This document shows, in pieces, positions 1 to 9,275 of a stretch of DNA of 64,000 nucleotides. Every line of letters begins with the position of its first letter. Positions within the stretch are counted from its first letter, which is position 1. This DNA comes from an uncultured Clostridia bacterium (lineage in GTDB: Bacteria; Bacillota; Clostridia; Christensenellales; UBA1242), in NCBI GenBank assembly GCA_934748015.1, contig CAKVHF010000003.1:155975-219974 (forward strand), given 5' to 3'. The position numbers and the translations under genes were made by a program. The notes beneath the pieces are model-generated. The model was not told where the DNA came from, searched no databases, and saw only the letters and a program-made list of their open reading frames with translations.

Positions 1-207
1 GAACTCTGCAACACCATTTTTGCCACACGCAATATTTTGTCTGAAAAATTTGTCCCCATCTAGCATAAGTCCAAGAACACAATTGCTATACACATTGCCG
101 TTCATACGCATATTGCCAAATACTCCGCTAGTGGTTCGGTTAATATTGAGGATACACATTTCCTTTCGGTCATTGGTAAGAAGAATAGTTTTTTTGATAT
201 AATCCAA
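1..207 (-). CDS. Partial hypothetical protein (N-terminal 69 residues)
   Basis: An open frame on the minus strand runs off the left edge of the window. I chose the TTG at 207-205 because an AGGGGTG Shine-Dalgarno-like stretch lies about 13 bases upstream; an in-frame GTG at 219-217 is the alternative but sits on top of that site. The visible part begins LDYIKKTILLTNDRKEM and continues with a Gly- and Asn-rich beta-like pattern. I do not recognise the family. A promoter with TTGTCA (281-276) and TAATAT (258-253), 17 bases apart, lies just upstream. Confidence 0.5.
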   Translation of the reverse strand, partial: MDYIKKTILLTNDRKEMCILNINRTTSGVFGNMRMNGNVYSNCVLGLMLDGDKFFRQNIACGKNGVAEF

Positions 208-252
208 GACTATTATCACACCCCTTTGTTAAAATATTATTACTGGATATAT

Positions 253-281
253 ATATTACATTAAGCCATTAAATGTGACAA
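253..281 (-). promoter_or_regulatory. Promoter for the partial gene at the left edge
   Basis: Reading the minus strand, TTGTCA at 281-276 is followed after 17 bases by TAATAT at 258-253, about 45 bases before the proposed TTG start. This is a plausible housekeeping promoter by sequence only. Confidence 0.45.
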
Positions 282-340
282 AAGTTGTAATCAAATATTG
301 CAAATTATTGTAAAACAAAGACTAATAATGTCTAAACGCA

Positions 341-432
341 AAAAAACCTCCTATGGTGATTATACCATAAGAGGTGTTAGATTGGAAGTAGCCCTTTTTT
401 ATTTTTGCAGTGCAAAAATGGGGTTCACTTCA
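341..432 (-). mobile_element. Possible solo terminus of an IS3-family (IS150-like) element
   Basis: On the minus strand this begins TGAAGTGAACCCC (432-420), the kind of terminus seen in IS150-group elements. It then holds a promoter-like pair, TTCCAA (387-382) and TATAAT (364-359) with a 17-base spacer, and an AGGAGG Shine-Dalgarno motif followed by a T run. The -10 lies inside a near-perfect 11-bp hairpin (348-375) with a 6-base loop. No orfA/orfB or second terminus is present, so at most this is a remnant. The hairpin plus T run could instead be an ordinary terminator. The rest of the gap 208-625 is AT-rich and otherwise featureless to me. Confidence 0.3.
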
Positions 433-625
433 TAAATTTCAATCGGTATTTTTTTTATATTTTATATAAGTTTTGTGTTAAAGCATGTTTTTTTGACAGT
501 TGCATAAAAAACATACAACGCTAAATAAACAGTTTTAACTCATGACGGCTTAACTAAATAATCTAAAGTTTGTGAACAAATAGACTTTATTACCCATCTG
601 TCCTCAAACCTCAAGGGTTATTCAA

Positions 626-2461
626 TTATTCAACATCAATATTGTTCTTCTTACGGAAGTCTGCTCTACCTCTTAGGGTATGATCAAGGATGATCTTACG
701 GATACGAAGGTTAAGAGGAGTAACTTCTAGTAGTTCGTCATCGTTAAGAAACTCTAGACTCTCTTCCAAAGTAAGTTTTCTTACTGGTTCTAGTCTAAGA
801 GCCTCATCACTGGCGGAAGAACGCATGTTAGTCAATTGCTTACGCTTGCATACATTAACAACAATATCTCCCATCTTAGGGTTGATACCTACGACCATGC
901 CACCATATACTTTGTCACCAACAGTAACTAGCAATCTGCCACGTTGTTGTGAATTGAATAGGCCATATTGGATACACTCACCTGTCTCATAAGCAACAAG
1001 AGTACCAAAGTTTCTACGATCTATATGTCCCTTGTATGGTTCATATCTCTCAAAGATAGTATTCATGACACCTTCACCATTGGTGTCTGTCATAAATTGG
1101 TTCTTATAGCCAAATAGTCCACGAGTAGGAATCAAGAACTCTAGTTTCATACGGCTACCTACGCTATTCATGGATACAAGTTCGCCTTTACGATTACCCA
1201 TAGCATTGATTATAGCACCAGAGCATGTCTCTGGAACATCTATAAATAGTCTATCAATTGGCTCATGCTTTACGCCATCAATTTCCTTAATAAGAACCTT
1301 AGGCATACTTACTTGGAACTCATAACCATCTCTACGCATGTTCTCGATCAAGATAGAGATATGCATTTCACCACGACCAAGAACCTTGAATGTATCAGCA
1401 CTCTCAGTTTCTAATACTTTCAAGCTTAGATCCTTAGTTGCTTCCTTAAGCAATCTTTCTCTAAGGTGTCTAGAAGTACTATATTTGCCTTCTTTGCCAC
1501 AGAATGGGCTATTGTTGACCATGAATAACATCTCCATGCTAGGCTCGGAGATCTTAACAAATGGGATAGTCACAGGATTGTCCTTATCTGAGATTGTATC
1601 ACCTATTGTTACGTCAGTACTACCTGCTACACAGATGATATCACCTGCTGTTGCAACCTCTACAGGGACTCTCTTAAGTCCATCAAAAACAAATATACCT
1701 GTTACACGGAAAGCTGGCTTAACAGTGTCAGTTGTGTGATAGTTGGTGATCGCTAGGTTCTGACCAACCTTAAGTGTACCATTCTCTACCTTGCCGATAG
1801 CAAGTTTGCCAAGATAGTCATTCTGTTCGGCAGAACTAACTAGCATTGCAAATGGCTTAGTTTCATCCCCTGTAGGCTTGTCAATATAATTGATAATAGT
1901 CTCAAATAGAGGCTTGAAGTCAGTGCCCATTTCGTTAGGGTTAAGCGAACTAAGACCATATCTGCTGGATGCAAATACAAATGGGCTGTTAAGTTGCTCA
2001 TCGTTAGCATTAAGATCCATAAATAGTTCTAAGACCTCATCCATAACTTCCTTGATACGAGCATCCTTACGGTCGATCTTGTTGATAACAACTATAACCT
2101 TGTGATTAAGTTCTAGTGCCTTCTGAAGAACAAATCTAGTCTGAGGCATTGGACCTTCGAAAGCATCAACAACAAGTAGTACACCATCGACCATCTTCAG
2201 TACACGTTCTACTTCACCACCGAAGTCTGCGTGTCCTGGGGTATCAATGATATTGATCTTAACACCCTCATATGTTACGGCTGTGTTCTTACTAAGGATG
2301 GTGATACCACGTTCACGCTCTAGAGCATCACTATCCATTACTCTATCTTCTACTTCTTGATTTTGTCTAAAAGCACCACCCTGCTTAAGCAGTTCGTTAA
2401 CTAGGCTTGTTTTGCCATGATCAACGTGGGCGATTATTGCAATATTTCTTATTTCTTTCAT
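626..2461 (-). CDS. typA: Ribosome-associated GTPase TypA/BipA
   Basis: A translational GTPase of 611 residues, the usual length of TypA/BipA, which acts in 50S subunit maturation and stress adaptation. The G-domain motifs are clear: AHVDHGKT (P loop), RGITI (switch I), [12 protein letters not shown] (G3) and NKIDR (G4). They are followed by the EF-Tu-like barrel, the EF-G III/V-like domains and a basic C-terminal end. The start is the ATG at 2461-2459, preceded by AGAAGGAG; the frame stays open 28 codons further upstream but that part is hydrophobic, lacks a Shine-Dalgarno site and precedes the conserved [18 protein letters not shown] start. It is a single-gene unit. No strong terminator follows immediately; the closest hairpin with a T run is near 341-375. 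Confidence 0.97.
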   Translation of the reverse strand: MKEIRNIAIIAHVDHGKTSLVNELLKQGGAFRQNQEVEDRVMDSDALERERGITILSKNTAVTYEGVKINIIDTPGHADFGGEVERVLKMVDGVLLVVDAFEGPMPQTRFVLQKALELNHKVIVVINKIDRKDARIKEVMDEVLELFMDLNANDEQLNSPFVFASSRYGLSSLNPNEMGTDFKPLFETIINYIDKPTGDETKPFAMLVSSAEQNDYLGKLAIGKVENGTLKVGQNLAITNYHTTDTVKPAFRVTGIFVFDGLKRVPVEVATAGDIICVAGSTDVTIGDTISDKDNPVTIPFVKISEPSMEMLFMVNNSPFCGKEGKYSTSRHLRERLLKEATKDLSLKVLETESADTFKVLGRGEMHISILIENMRRDGYEFQVSMPKVLIKEIDGVKHEPIDRLFIDVPETCSGAIINAMGNRKGELVSMNSVGSRMKLEFLIPTRGLFGYKNQFMTDTNGEGVMNTIFERYEPYKGHIDRRNFGTLVAYETGECIQYGLFNSQQRGRLLVTVGDKVYGGMVVGINPKMGDIVVNVCKRKQLTNMRSSASDEALRLEPVRKLTLEESLEFLNDDELLEVTPLNLRIRKIILDHTLRGRADFRKKNNIDVE

Positions 2462-2674
2462 TAGTATAACTCCTTCTATCTTAAAAAAACGCAAAATTAT
2501 AATAGTTAGCAAATTTAAAAAAATCAAAAAAATAAAATACAGCAAGCACTGTATAACTAACTATCATTCAAAATTCGACTTATTTTACCACAACTAATAC
2601 ACCAATTGCAACAATTATATAAAAATATTTATATAAGTAAAAAATTTTTTTAATAAAGAAAAAGAGGACTGTTT

Positions 2675-3493
2675 CTATTCTTTAGCCCCCTTATGCTCCT
2701 CATATTTCTTGGCAAAATCCAGTTCGTAACCAGCCGTTTCACTCCTTTTAAATTTAGCATATTCACTACTAAATTTCTGAAGTACTTTGCTATTAAGTGA
2801 AGCGATATGTTCGTCATATTTTGCCTTGTTGTTAGCAATTATAGTCTGCTTAATTGCCAGTTCTTCTTGGGTAAAATTTTCTAATTTTTCGCTATAATCA
2901 GTATGATATTTTTTGATTATTTTAAGAAGATCGCTTTCGCTTAATTTCTTTAGCTTGTCAATTGTATAACTATCATCTTTCTCGATAATCGACTTGCATA
3001 ACACCAGTTTCTCAATATTGCCAATTCCGTTCTTCTTAGCCTCGTTAAATAGTGCCAAGTCGGCATCACTCTCTGCAATAACACAAAATATTGCATTGTC
3101 ACTAAAATACTTGTTGCATGTAGTATATATCTTACTCTCCAATGCTTGTGTAAAACTGCTAGTAACCGATATCTGCACCGCATTGTCCTTAGCATCCACA
3201 TCCAAGTATCCCATCTTGGCACTAAGAAAAAGGAATTTCTCCACTGCCTCGTCTATCTTTAGCCCCACAAAGTCTTCACCTATCACTAGGCTATAAGCCT
3301 CTGCATTAACAGGATACACACTATCCACGACATTGTCTGCGCCTGTCATAAATTCTATCTTAGGATTGATCTCCAATCTAAAGAAATGTGTGTTACGCAT
3401 CTCAACACCATCCTTGATATACACACCCACTGCCACAAGAATAGCAAAAACTATAATCGAGATAATTGTAAAAATTTCGTGACTTTTCTTCAT
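2675..3493 (-). CDS. Membrane-anchored RsgI-middle-domain-like protein
   Basis: A 272-residue protein with a short cytosolic start, one transmembrane helix (about residues 8-27) and an external domain. Residues 35-115 carry the pattern found in the middle domain of RsgI-type anti-sigma factors: LEINPKIEF, DNVVDSVYPVNAEA, then L..GEDFVGLKIDEAVEKFL and GYLDV. The cytosolic sigma-binding domain of true RsgI proteins is absent. The C-terminal third is Lys/Glu-rich and predicted helical. The same domain occurs in the lipoprotein at 11878-12837, so this is a small paralogous family. An AGGTG Shine-Dalgarno site precedes the ATG and a good promoter lies 35-60 bases upstream. The function is unknown; a cell-surface sensing or binding role is only a guess. 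Confidence 0.7.
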   Translation of the reverse strand: MKKSHEIFTIISIIVFAILVAVGVYIKDGVEMRNTHFFRLEINPKIEFMTGADNVVDSVYPVNAEAYSLVIGEDFVGLKIDEAVEKFLFLSAKMGYLDVDAKDNAVQISVTSSFTQALESKIYTTCNKYFSDNAIFCVIAESDADLALFNEAKKNGIGNIEKLVLCKSIIEKDDSYTIDKLKKLSESDLLKIIKKYHTDYSEKLENFTQEELAIKQTIIANNKAKYDEHIASLNSKVLQKFSSEYAKFKRSETAGYELDFAKKYEEHKGAKE

Positions 3494-3525
3494 ACAATCG
3501 CACCTACTAGACTGATATTAACCTA

Positions 3526-3555
3526 ATTATATCCATGTCTAGACAAGTTAATCAA
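3526..3555 (-). promoter_or_regulatory. Promoter of the RsgI-like gene
   Basis: On the minus strand TTGATT (3555-3550) and TATAAT (3531-3526) are separated by 18 bases, about 35 bases upstream of the ATG at 3493. Confidence 0.6.
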
Positions 3556-3790
3556 AACTAGCAAAGAAATATATAGTTTTAATTATTTTAACACCGCATT
3601 ACTAGTGTCTTATTGGATTATTTTTACAAGAATTTTTTTGACAAAATCTAAAAATATACTATCGTTTTTTTGAAAAATATAGAAATAAAAAAATACAATT
3701 TCCATCAACACTGTTTGAGACTAGCAAAATATAAGCACTTTAATCTATAAAAGGTTAAGGTATTTTTTTTACTCTCTTAACTGTAAAAAG

Positions 3791-3871
3791 AAACAAATAT
3801 TATTGACGTTGTCAAGGATTGTCGCAGAATGCGACATACACTTTAACATTGACAACAAAAAATATTTGTTT
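3791..3871. other. Three-tier inverted-repeat element (candidate structured RNA or operator)
   Basis: Three nested perfect inverted repeats are visible: AAACAAATATT (3791-3801) with AATATTTGTTT (3861-3871); GTTGTCAA (3808-3815) with TTGACAAC (3849-3856); TGTCGCA (3820-3826) with TGCGACA (3830-3836). The arms are 11, 8 and 7 bp with no mismatches. It sits in the 676-bp gap between two minus-strand genes. It has no adjacent T run of its own and no ORF. The strand of any transcript is unknown. Confidence 0.55.
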
Positions 3872-3904
3872 ACCATAATAAAAAAGAGAAGAAACAATAA
3901 AAGC

Positions 3905-3950
3905 AAAAAGCGAAAGTGTGTTATGTTTTCCAAAACTTTCGCTTTTTGTC
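3905..3950. terminator. Bidirectional terminator
   Basis: A perfect 13-bp hairpin pairs AAAAAGCGAAAGT (3905-3917) with ACTTTCGCTTTTT (3935-3947) around a 17-base loop, with A and T runs on the two sides. Confidence 0.7.
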
Positions 3951-3968
3951 TGCTTTAATTTAGTTTAT

Positions 3969-4034
3969 AAGTGTGTGATTGTCTTCGGTGGAGCTTTAGT
4001 GTTCACCGACTTGTAAAAGACCAAGCACACGCTT
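3969..4034. ncRNA. Candidate structured RNA between two terminators
   Basis: Consecutive nested stems are visible: AAGTGTGTG (3969-3977) with CACACGCTT (4026-4034, 9 bp with one G-T pair), GTCTT (3981-3985) with AAGAC (4017-4021), and TCGGTG (3985-3990) with CACCGA (4004-4009). The element lies between the terminator at 3905-3950 and the terminator of the lipoprotein gene at 4126-4161, so neither neighbour explains it. I see no known RNA family signature, and the strand is not resolved. Confidence 0.4.
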
Positions 4035-4125
4035 AAATGCCGTAAAATATGCTCTTTTTTGTTGAGATAATTAAATATGATTTATAAATTAAAGTTTTGG
4101 TTTTTGAACCTAATTTGAATGTTTT

Positions 4126-4161
4126 AAAAATGAGCTATATAGATTTATATAGCCCATTTTT
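4126..4161 (-). terminator. Terminator of the lipoprotein gene
   Basis: The hairpin GCTATATA (4134-4141)/TATATAGC (4146-4153) is extended by flanking A/T pairs and followed by a T run on the minus strand, directly after the stop codon at 4170. Confidence 0.75.
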
Positions 4162-4169
4162 TAATGTTT

Positions 4170-6554
4170 TTATTCGGATGCAATATTAAAGTCATTTGCA
4201 TTTGGTTCGTGGTCAAAGAAATGTATAATAAAATCATAATCTGTGCCTATATTTTTAATGTAACATACCTTGCTTTCAAACACAAACTTAAATTTGCTTG
4301 CATTTGATAAACTGATAGTTGAATAATCAGATATTTCTGTGCCATCTGCGTTTTTGATTGTCCAACTGCCATTTGATTTAGTTATTTCATTTAATGAATT
4401 TAAAACAGTTTGAAGTGTATCCCCTGCAGTGAACAAACGATAGTCAGCATAAACTGGTGTATTATCGGTTGTAGTGCCGTTGAATGATTTGCATATATTT
4501 GAATTTTCATTTTGATAATAACTGAAACCGTTTAAACTAACAATGATGTTTTCTGAATGAATTGCTCCAAAGTTATCGGATTCAACATTAGTGATAGTAA
4601 ACCCAATGTTGTAAATTGATGAATTTTCTAGGCCATCTGTTTTTAATTTAAATTTCTTATATCTGCAATTTCCTTCTTTGCCTGGAACTTCAGTTAATGT
4701 GCCAGTTGCACTTGTTGTTCCAGATCCAACATTAACACCTTTATCTAACACATCCCATGTTAGTTGTAAGCCTTCGTAATACACATCTGGTCCACGCCCA
4801 AACATTATAATTGCTTCGCCATTTTCATTAAGTTGTAAGCTAAAGCCTTTTCCATCGTGTATACAGTCGCTCAAATCATTAAATTCTTCTCTTTGAACGA
4901 CCCAAGTGTATTTTACACCAACAATATATTCGGTACTATCTATTGTTTTTGTAACATACTCGGCAGTATAATTTAAGCCGTGAGGTGTGTTTTTATCTTC
5001 TTCCCAGTAGAAATTTACAATATTATTGACTGTGTCATTTCCAGTAAAATATATTGTTGTTGTATAAGTTCCAGCACCTATTGTACTAAATTGCCACATC
5101 TTATTATAGTCTTCTGAATTATAACTTTCAGTAACGCTATCGGTTTTTTCGGCACGAAATTGAGTAATATAATCAAAATATTCAAAGGTTAAAACGCTTG
5201 GAATAATACCATCTGAATTATATTCATATTTATTGGTGCTTACTGTTGGTCTAGGAATAAGATATGAACCCTTGTTAACTGTAAGTTTTATTAAAAATGG
5301 CTTAGACTCTTCGTATAAATTTTGACAATTTTCGTTAGGCACAAACTTAACTTTTGCTGTTAATTTTTCGCTCTTTGGTTGTGCATTATAAACTTGCAAC
5401 TCTGTTTGATTATCAAAAGGCACTGCAACAAAATTTCCGTATTCTAATAATTTTGAAAGATTATTTTCATATTCTTCGCCCTTAACAAGATTGTTAAGGG
5501 TTATTATTTCTTCAGCTGTTTCTTGCCCTGCTTTTAATTTTAAAGAAAATTCGCCACTAGAAAAATAATCGTTTGGGTGATTATAGTTGTTTTCTTCGTT
5601 AGCCAACATATCATTAAATGTAACATCTTTGCTTACACTTTTTGTAACATTAAATGCCCAAGTGTATTGTAAACCACCATAAGTATCATAATTATCAGAT
5701 GTAAGTTCTTCATTTACAATGGTAAAAGGTGCTTTTAAAATTTCTATTTTTTGAAAACTTGAATAGGATGCATAGAGATTATTTGTTTCGTTAATTTTTG
5801 CACAAATCAAATATTCGCCTGGTGTAATTTCACTTAAATGGTCATAAGTATCATCAGATAAATTAAATAACATATTTTTTTCTGCATACGCCTGCGGAGT
5901 CAACAAGTTGTCGGGCATATTATTTTTAACATTATAATATTCTTGCGAACCTTCAGAACCATCAACTTCTTTCATAAGAATATAAAGTCCATCTATTTGA
6001 CTACTTGGAACACTTTCATCGTTTGTTTTAACAATCAAATTAATAGCACTTTCTTTTGTCCCAAAGAAAATAACATTGTTATCCGTAATTGTTTTGCCAC
6101 CCATAGAGTTAACACTTGTTGTTAAATCTAGTTTGTAATCTAAAGTGCTTGCAACTGCACGGACCTCGGCAGTAAGCGACACAGTTGACCCCTTATAAGT
6201 AAAATTAATTGTGTAGGTGCCAACATCAAGTGTATTTGATTCAATTTTTTCTAAGTATGAAGATAATTCTAATTCAATAGAGTTTGAAGAATTTCCTTCG
6301 CAAAACTCAATTTTAACTGAAACATTTTGTAACCTTAAACTTTCTGTAGAATCGTCCGAAAAGTGAGCAGTAATCTCAAAACTATCTAACCCAGCATTAT
6401 CGCCATAATAGCAGACTATAGATGTGCTTTGATTTGAAAATTTTACATCAAGGTAACTAAAAGTTTTTTCACCACACGCTGATAACATTAAAAAAGCTGG
6501 AATTATCAAAAACATAGTAAGCAAATAAGTTAAAAATGATTTTTTCTTTACCAT
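4170..6554 (-). CDS. Large surface lipoprotein with Ig-like beta repeats
   Basis: A 794-residue exported lipoprotein: basic start, hydrophobic segment, and lipobox LSAC with Cys27 as the lipidated residue. The rest is Thr/Ser/Asn-rich and reads as a chain of beta-sandwich modules; several end in GTYTINF- or GTYTTTIYF-like strands as in bacterial Ig-like/MBG-type domains. No catalytic motif, sortase signal or second membrane segment is seen. The start has an AAGGAGAAG site. Base composition differs from most neighbours: CTAG is scarce and AAT/TTT/GAA codons dominate, which could mean transfer or relaxed selection. A ligand-binding or adhesion role is likely but the family is not recognised. 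Confidence 0.75.
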   Translation of the reverse strand: MVKKKSFLTYLLTMFLIIPAFLMLSACGEKTFSYLDVKFSNQSTSIVCYYGDNAGLDSFEITAHFSDDSTESLRLQNVSVKIEFCEGNSSNSIELELSSYLEKIESNTLDVGTYTINFTYKGSTVSLTAEVRAVASTLDYKLDLTTSVNSMGGKTITDNNVIFFGTKESAINLIVKTNDESVPSSQIDGLYILMKEVDGSEGSQEYYNVKNNMPDNLLTPQAYAEKNMLFNLSDDTYDHLSEITPGEYLICAKINETNNLYASYSSFQKIEILKAPFTIVNEELTSDNYDTYGGLQYTWAFNVTKSVSKDVTFNDMLANEENNYNHPNDYFSSGEFSLKLKAGQETAEEIITLNNLVKGEEYENNLSKLLEYGNFVAVPFDNQTELQVYNAQPKSEKLTAKVKFVPNENCQNLYEESKPFLIKLTVNKGSYLIPRPTVSTNKYEYNSDGIIPSVLTFEYFDYITQFRAEKTDSVTESYNSEDYNKMWQFSTIGAGTYTTTIYFTGNDTVNNIVNFYWEEDKNTPHGLNYTAEYVTKTIDSTEYIVGVKYTWVVQREEFNDLSDCIHDGKGFSLQLNENGEAIIMFGRGPDVYYEGLQLTWDVLDKGVNVGSGTTSATGTLTEVPGKEGNCRYKKFKLKTDGLENSSIYNIGFTITNVESDNFGAIHSENIIVSLNGFSYYQNENSNICKSFNGTTTDNTPVYADYRLFTAGDTLQTVLNSLNEITKSNGSWTIKNADGTEISDYSTISLSNASKFKFVFESKVCYIKNIGTDYDFIIHFFDHEPNANDFNIASE

Positions 6555-6684
6555 AATCTTCTCCTTTTTTTGTTTATTATATCATAATTAAAAACAAACA
6601 ACAAATTAATTATTATATGAATACATATTTAATAAAATGCAAAAAAAAACCTAGGTCTAGTATTTTTGAAACAAGCTTAAAGAA

Positions 6685-6725
6685 AAAAAGAGAACTATAC
6701 TTTTTTGTATGATTCTCTTTTTGCA
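6685..6725. terminator. Bidirectional terminator-like hairpin
   Basis: AAAAAGAGAA (6685-6694) pairs with TTCTCTTTTT (6713-6722), with ATAC/GTAT continuing inward. It lies upstream of the lipoprotein gene and downstream of pheT; the remaining bases of the gap 6555-6894 show nothing else I can name. Confidence 0.55.
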
Positions 6726-6835
6726 AGTTTCAATAGCGTCTAACCTTCATCCCTTGCTTGAAAGCAATAATTACTATCTAAAAAAACAAAAATGACAAAA
6801 TATTTAGTGCATTGCAAAAGATATATGCAAAGTAT

Positions 6836-6863
6836 AAAAAAATCGCTAAAAGTAGCGATTTCT
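6836..6863 (-). terminator. pheST operon terminator
   Basis: AAATCGCTA (6840-6848) pairs with TAGCGATTT (6853-6861) around a 4-base loop, followed on the minus strand by a T run, 30 bases after the pheT stop. Confidence 0.75.
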
Positions 6864-6894
6864 TATAATCTTAAAAATCAGATATTTTTTTGTT

Positions 6895-9264
6895 TTATAC
6901 TAATTTAAGTTTTATATTATTGCTTTCGAAAGTATCAATAACACCCTTATGGAAAGCCTCAATCTCATCACCATTGATAGTATGATCGTCAGCCCATACA
7001 GCATAGTGCAAAGTGTAGTTAGAATACTCACTTCCCTCTGGCTTAAATATACTGCTTAGAGACACCTTATACTTCAATTGTGACTGATAAGATAGTGCGA
7101 TACGTTCAACATCACTATAAAGCATTGTGTTAGGAATCTCAAAGTTGAAATCTAGTTCTGTACCCGGATGCTTGGATACTTTCTCAAACTTATACTCGAT
7201 CTCATCCAATTCTTTCAATGCTCCAAAATCAAACTCAGCAACTGCGATATTAATCTTGTTGTCAATCTTCTTGGTTACACTTGGGTTAACTATGCCAATG
7301 TATCCTAGATACTTATTCTGACACTCGATGTTGTAGTAGTTAACAGAGCAGATAAGGTCGTCTTCTATCTCAGTTTTTACGAAATTAACTTTTGCTTTAA
7401 TGACATTGCTGAATAGATACTCCACTGCTTCCTTTAGAGAAAGAAGGATGTCAGATATTTTGCCCTTGCTTGCTCTTACAATTCCTACATGCTTATGCTC
7501 GTCTACTAGTCCATCTTCCTTGATGCCTTCTACGACCCTGCCAATCTCGAATACACTAACCTCATCCATGTAATCGTTCTTGTTGTCCATAACAACTTTC
7601 ATAAGGCTAGGGATCATAGAAGATCTAATCTTGTCGTTGTCCTTCTGAAGTGAATTGATGATACGGATATAACTCTTAGGATTGATGCCAAGGGCATTGC
7701 ATGTATCAAAGTCATTCCAGATATATGTATGAACTTCGCTATAATTATATCGTGTTGCAAGTGCATATTTGATATCCAGTTCTAGGTCAATTAGTTTGTC
7801 TTGTTTAACTGGATATACCTCTTGCTTAGTGCTAACAGCAGGAATATTGTCGTATCCGTATACTCTTGTGATTTCTTCAACCAAGTCTGCTTTGCCCTTG
7901 ATATCCTTAGTTGTTCTAAAGGAAGGTGCTGACACAAGAAGAGTCTCGTTATCTAGTTCTTTAACGCCGAACTCAAGGCTAGTTAGGATACCTACAATAC
8001 GATCCATAGGGATGGAAATACCAATATACTTGTCAATAAATTGTTTTGTGATTTTGATCTCTACTGCTGGATAAGTGTATCTAATTATGTCTGTAATATC
8101 GCTAGTGATCTCTGCATCGGCATCGTATTTCTTAATAAGATAAATAAATCTCTTCAAAGCAATCTCAGTAAGTGCAGTGTCTAGCATCTTCTCATATCTG
8201 GCACTAGCCTCTGTCCTTAAGCCTAACTTAATAGCAGACTTTCTTACATCTACGCCATCAAAACATGCACTCTCGATAAGTACTGATGTTGTATCATCTG
8301 TTATTTCACTATTCTCGCCACCCATGATACCAGCAATTGCAACTGGAGTATGATTGGACTCAATAACCATTGTCCCTGTAGGAAGAGTACGCTCAACAGA
8401 GTCTAGAGTAACAAACTTAGTATCTTCTTTGATTTCAGATACTTGGATATTGTCTACAATTTTGTTATCAAAAGCATGCATTGGCTGTCCCAACTCTAGC
8501 ATAACATAGTTGGTTACATCTGCTAGGAAGTTAATCCCTCTCATGCCAGCATAATATAGTCTTATCTGCATATTGATTGGACTAACATGTCTTAGAATAT
8601 TATCCATAGTTGCAGTTGTGTAACGATAGCATTTGTCAGTTGTTACTGTTATGTCTAGTTTCTTGCCAGTGCCTTTGCCGTCCCATAAGTCAATCGACTT
8701 AAGAGGTCTGCCAGTGATAGCAGCAATTTCTCTTGCTATGCCATAGTGACCCCACATATCTGGTCTATTGGTTAGGCTCTTGTTGTCTACCTCAAATACC
8801 ACATCGTCTATATCTAGTATTGTCTTAATATCCACACCGACAGGAGTACCCTCTTCGAACACATATAGTCCGCTATTGTCATCCGAGAAGCCCAACTCCT
8901 TAGCACTGCAACACATTCCGTAACTATCATATCCGCCAACAACGGCCTTGGCAATAGTAACACCACACACATTAGCACCGATTGTTGCTAATGGAACAAT
9001 TATACCCTCTCGTACATTAGGAGCACCGCACACGATATCTAGCACTTCTTTGCCAGTATTGACCTTAAGTAGGTGCAATTTCTTAGAATTAGGGTGATTT
9101 TCGATCTTCTCAATCCTTGCAGTTATAACACCAGAAACATTCTCGCCCTTGATCTCATATCCTTCTACTTCGGCACAAGATAGAGTAAATTGGTTAATTA
9201 ATTCTTTAACATCTATGCCATCGATATCTACGAAGTCTTTGATCCAATTAAGTGATATATACAT
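6895..9264 (-). CDS. pheT: Phenylalanine-tRNA ligase beta subunit
   Basis: The beta subunit of the cytosolic alpha2beta2 enzyme that charges tRNA-Phe, 789 residues as in other long bacterial PheT. The order is: N-terminal structural part, a tRNA-binding OB domain (about 40-150, with IEKIENHPNSKKLHLLKV), B3/B4 editing domain (GINFLADVTNYVMLELGQPM), B5 domain, the catalytic-like core and a C-terminal ferredoxin-fold anticodon-binding domain. The ATG follows a GGGGGGA stretch. The start lies 11 bases after the pheS stop, so the two form one operon controlled by the T-box upstream of pheS. Confidence 0.97.
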   Translation of the reverse strand: MYISLNWIKDFVDIDGIDVKELINQFTLSCAEVEGYEIKGENVSGVITARIEKIENHPNSKKLHLLKVNTGKEVLDIVCGAPNVREGIIVPLATIGANVCGVTIAKAVVGGYDSYGMCCSAKELGFSDDNSGLYVFEEGTPVGVDIKTILDIDDVVFEVDNKSLTNRPDMWGHYGIAREIAAITGRPLKSIDLWDGKGTGKKLDITVTTDKCYRYTTATMDNILRHVSPINMQIRLYYAGMRGINFLADVTNYVMLELGQPMHAFDNKIVDNIQVSEIKEDTKFVTLDSVERTLPTGTMVIESNHTPVAIAGIMGGENSEITDDTTSVLIESACFDGVDVRKSAIKLGLRTEASARYEKMLDTALTEIALKRFIYLIKKYDADAEITSDITDIIRYTYPAVEIKITKQFIDKYIGISIPMDRIVGILTSLEFGVKELDNETLLVSAPSFRTTKDIKGKADLVEEITRVYGYDNIPAVSTKQEVYPVKQDKLIDLELDIKYALATRYNYSEVHTYIWNDFDTCNALGINPKSYIRIINSLQKDNDKIRSSMIPSLMKVVMDNKNDYMDEVSVFEIGRVVEGIKEDGLVDEHKHVGIVRASKGKISDILLSLKEAVEYLFSNVIKAKVNFVKTEIEDDLICSVNYYNIECQNKYLGYIGIVNPSVTKKIDNKINIAVAEFDFGALKELDEIEYKFEKVSKHPGTELDFNFEIPNTMLYSDVERIALSYQSQLKYKVSLSSIFKPEGSEYSNYTLHYAVWADDHTINGDEIEAFHKGVIDTFESNNIKLKLV

Positions 9265-9275
9265 AATTTTCCCCC

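Noticed and set aside
2461..2545. N-terminal extension of TypA
   Set aside because: The extra codons are hydrophobic, lack a ribosome site and precede the conserved family start.
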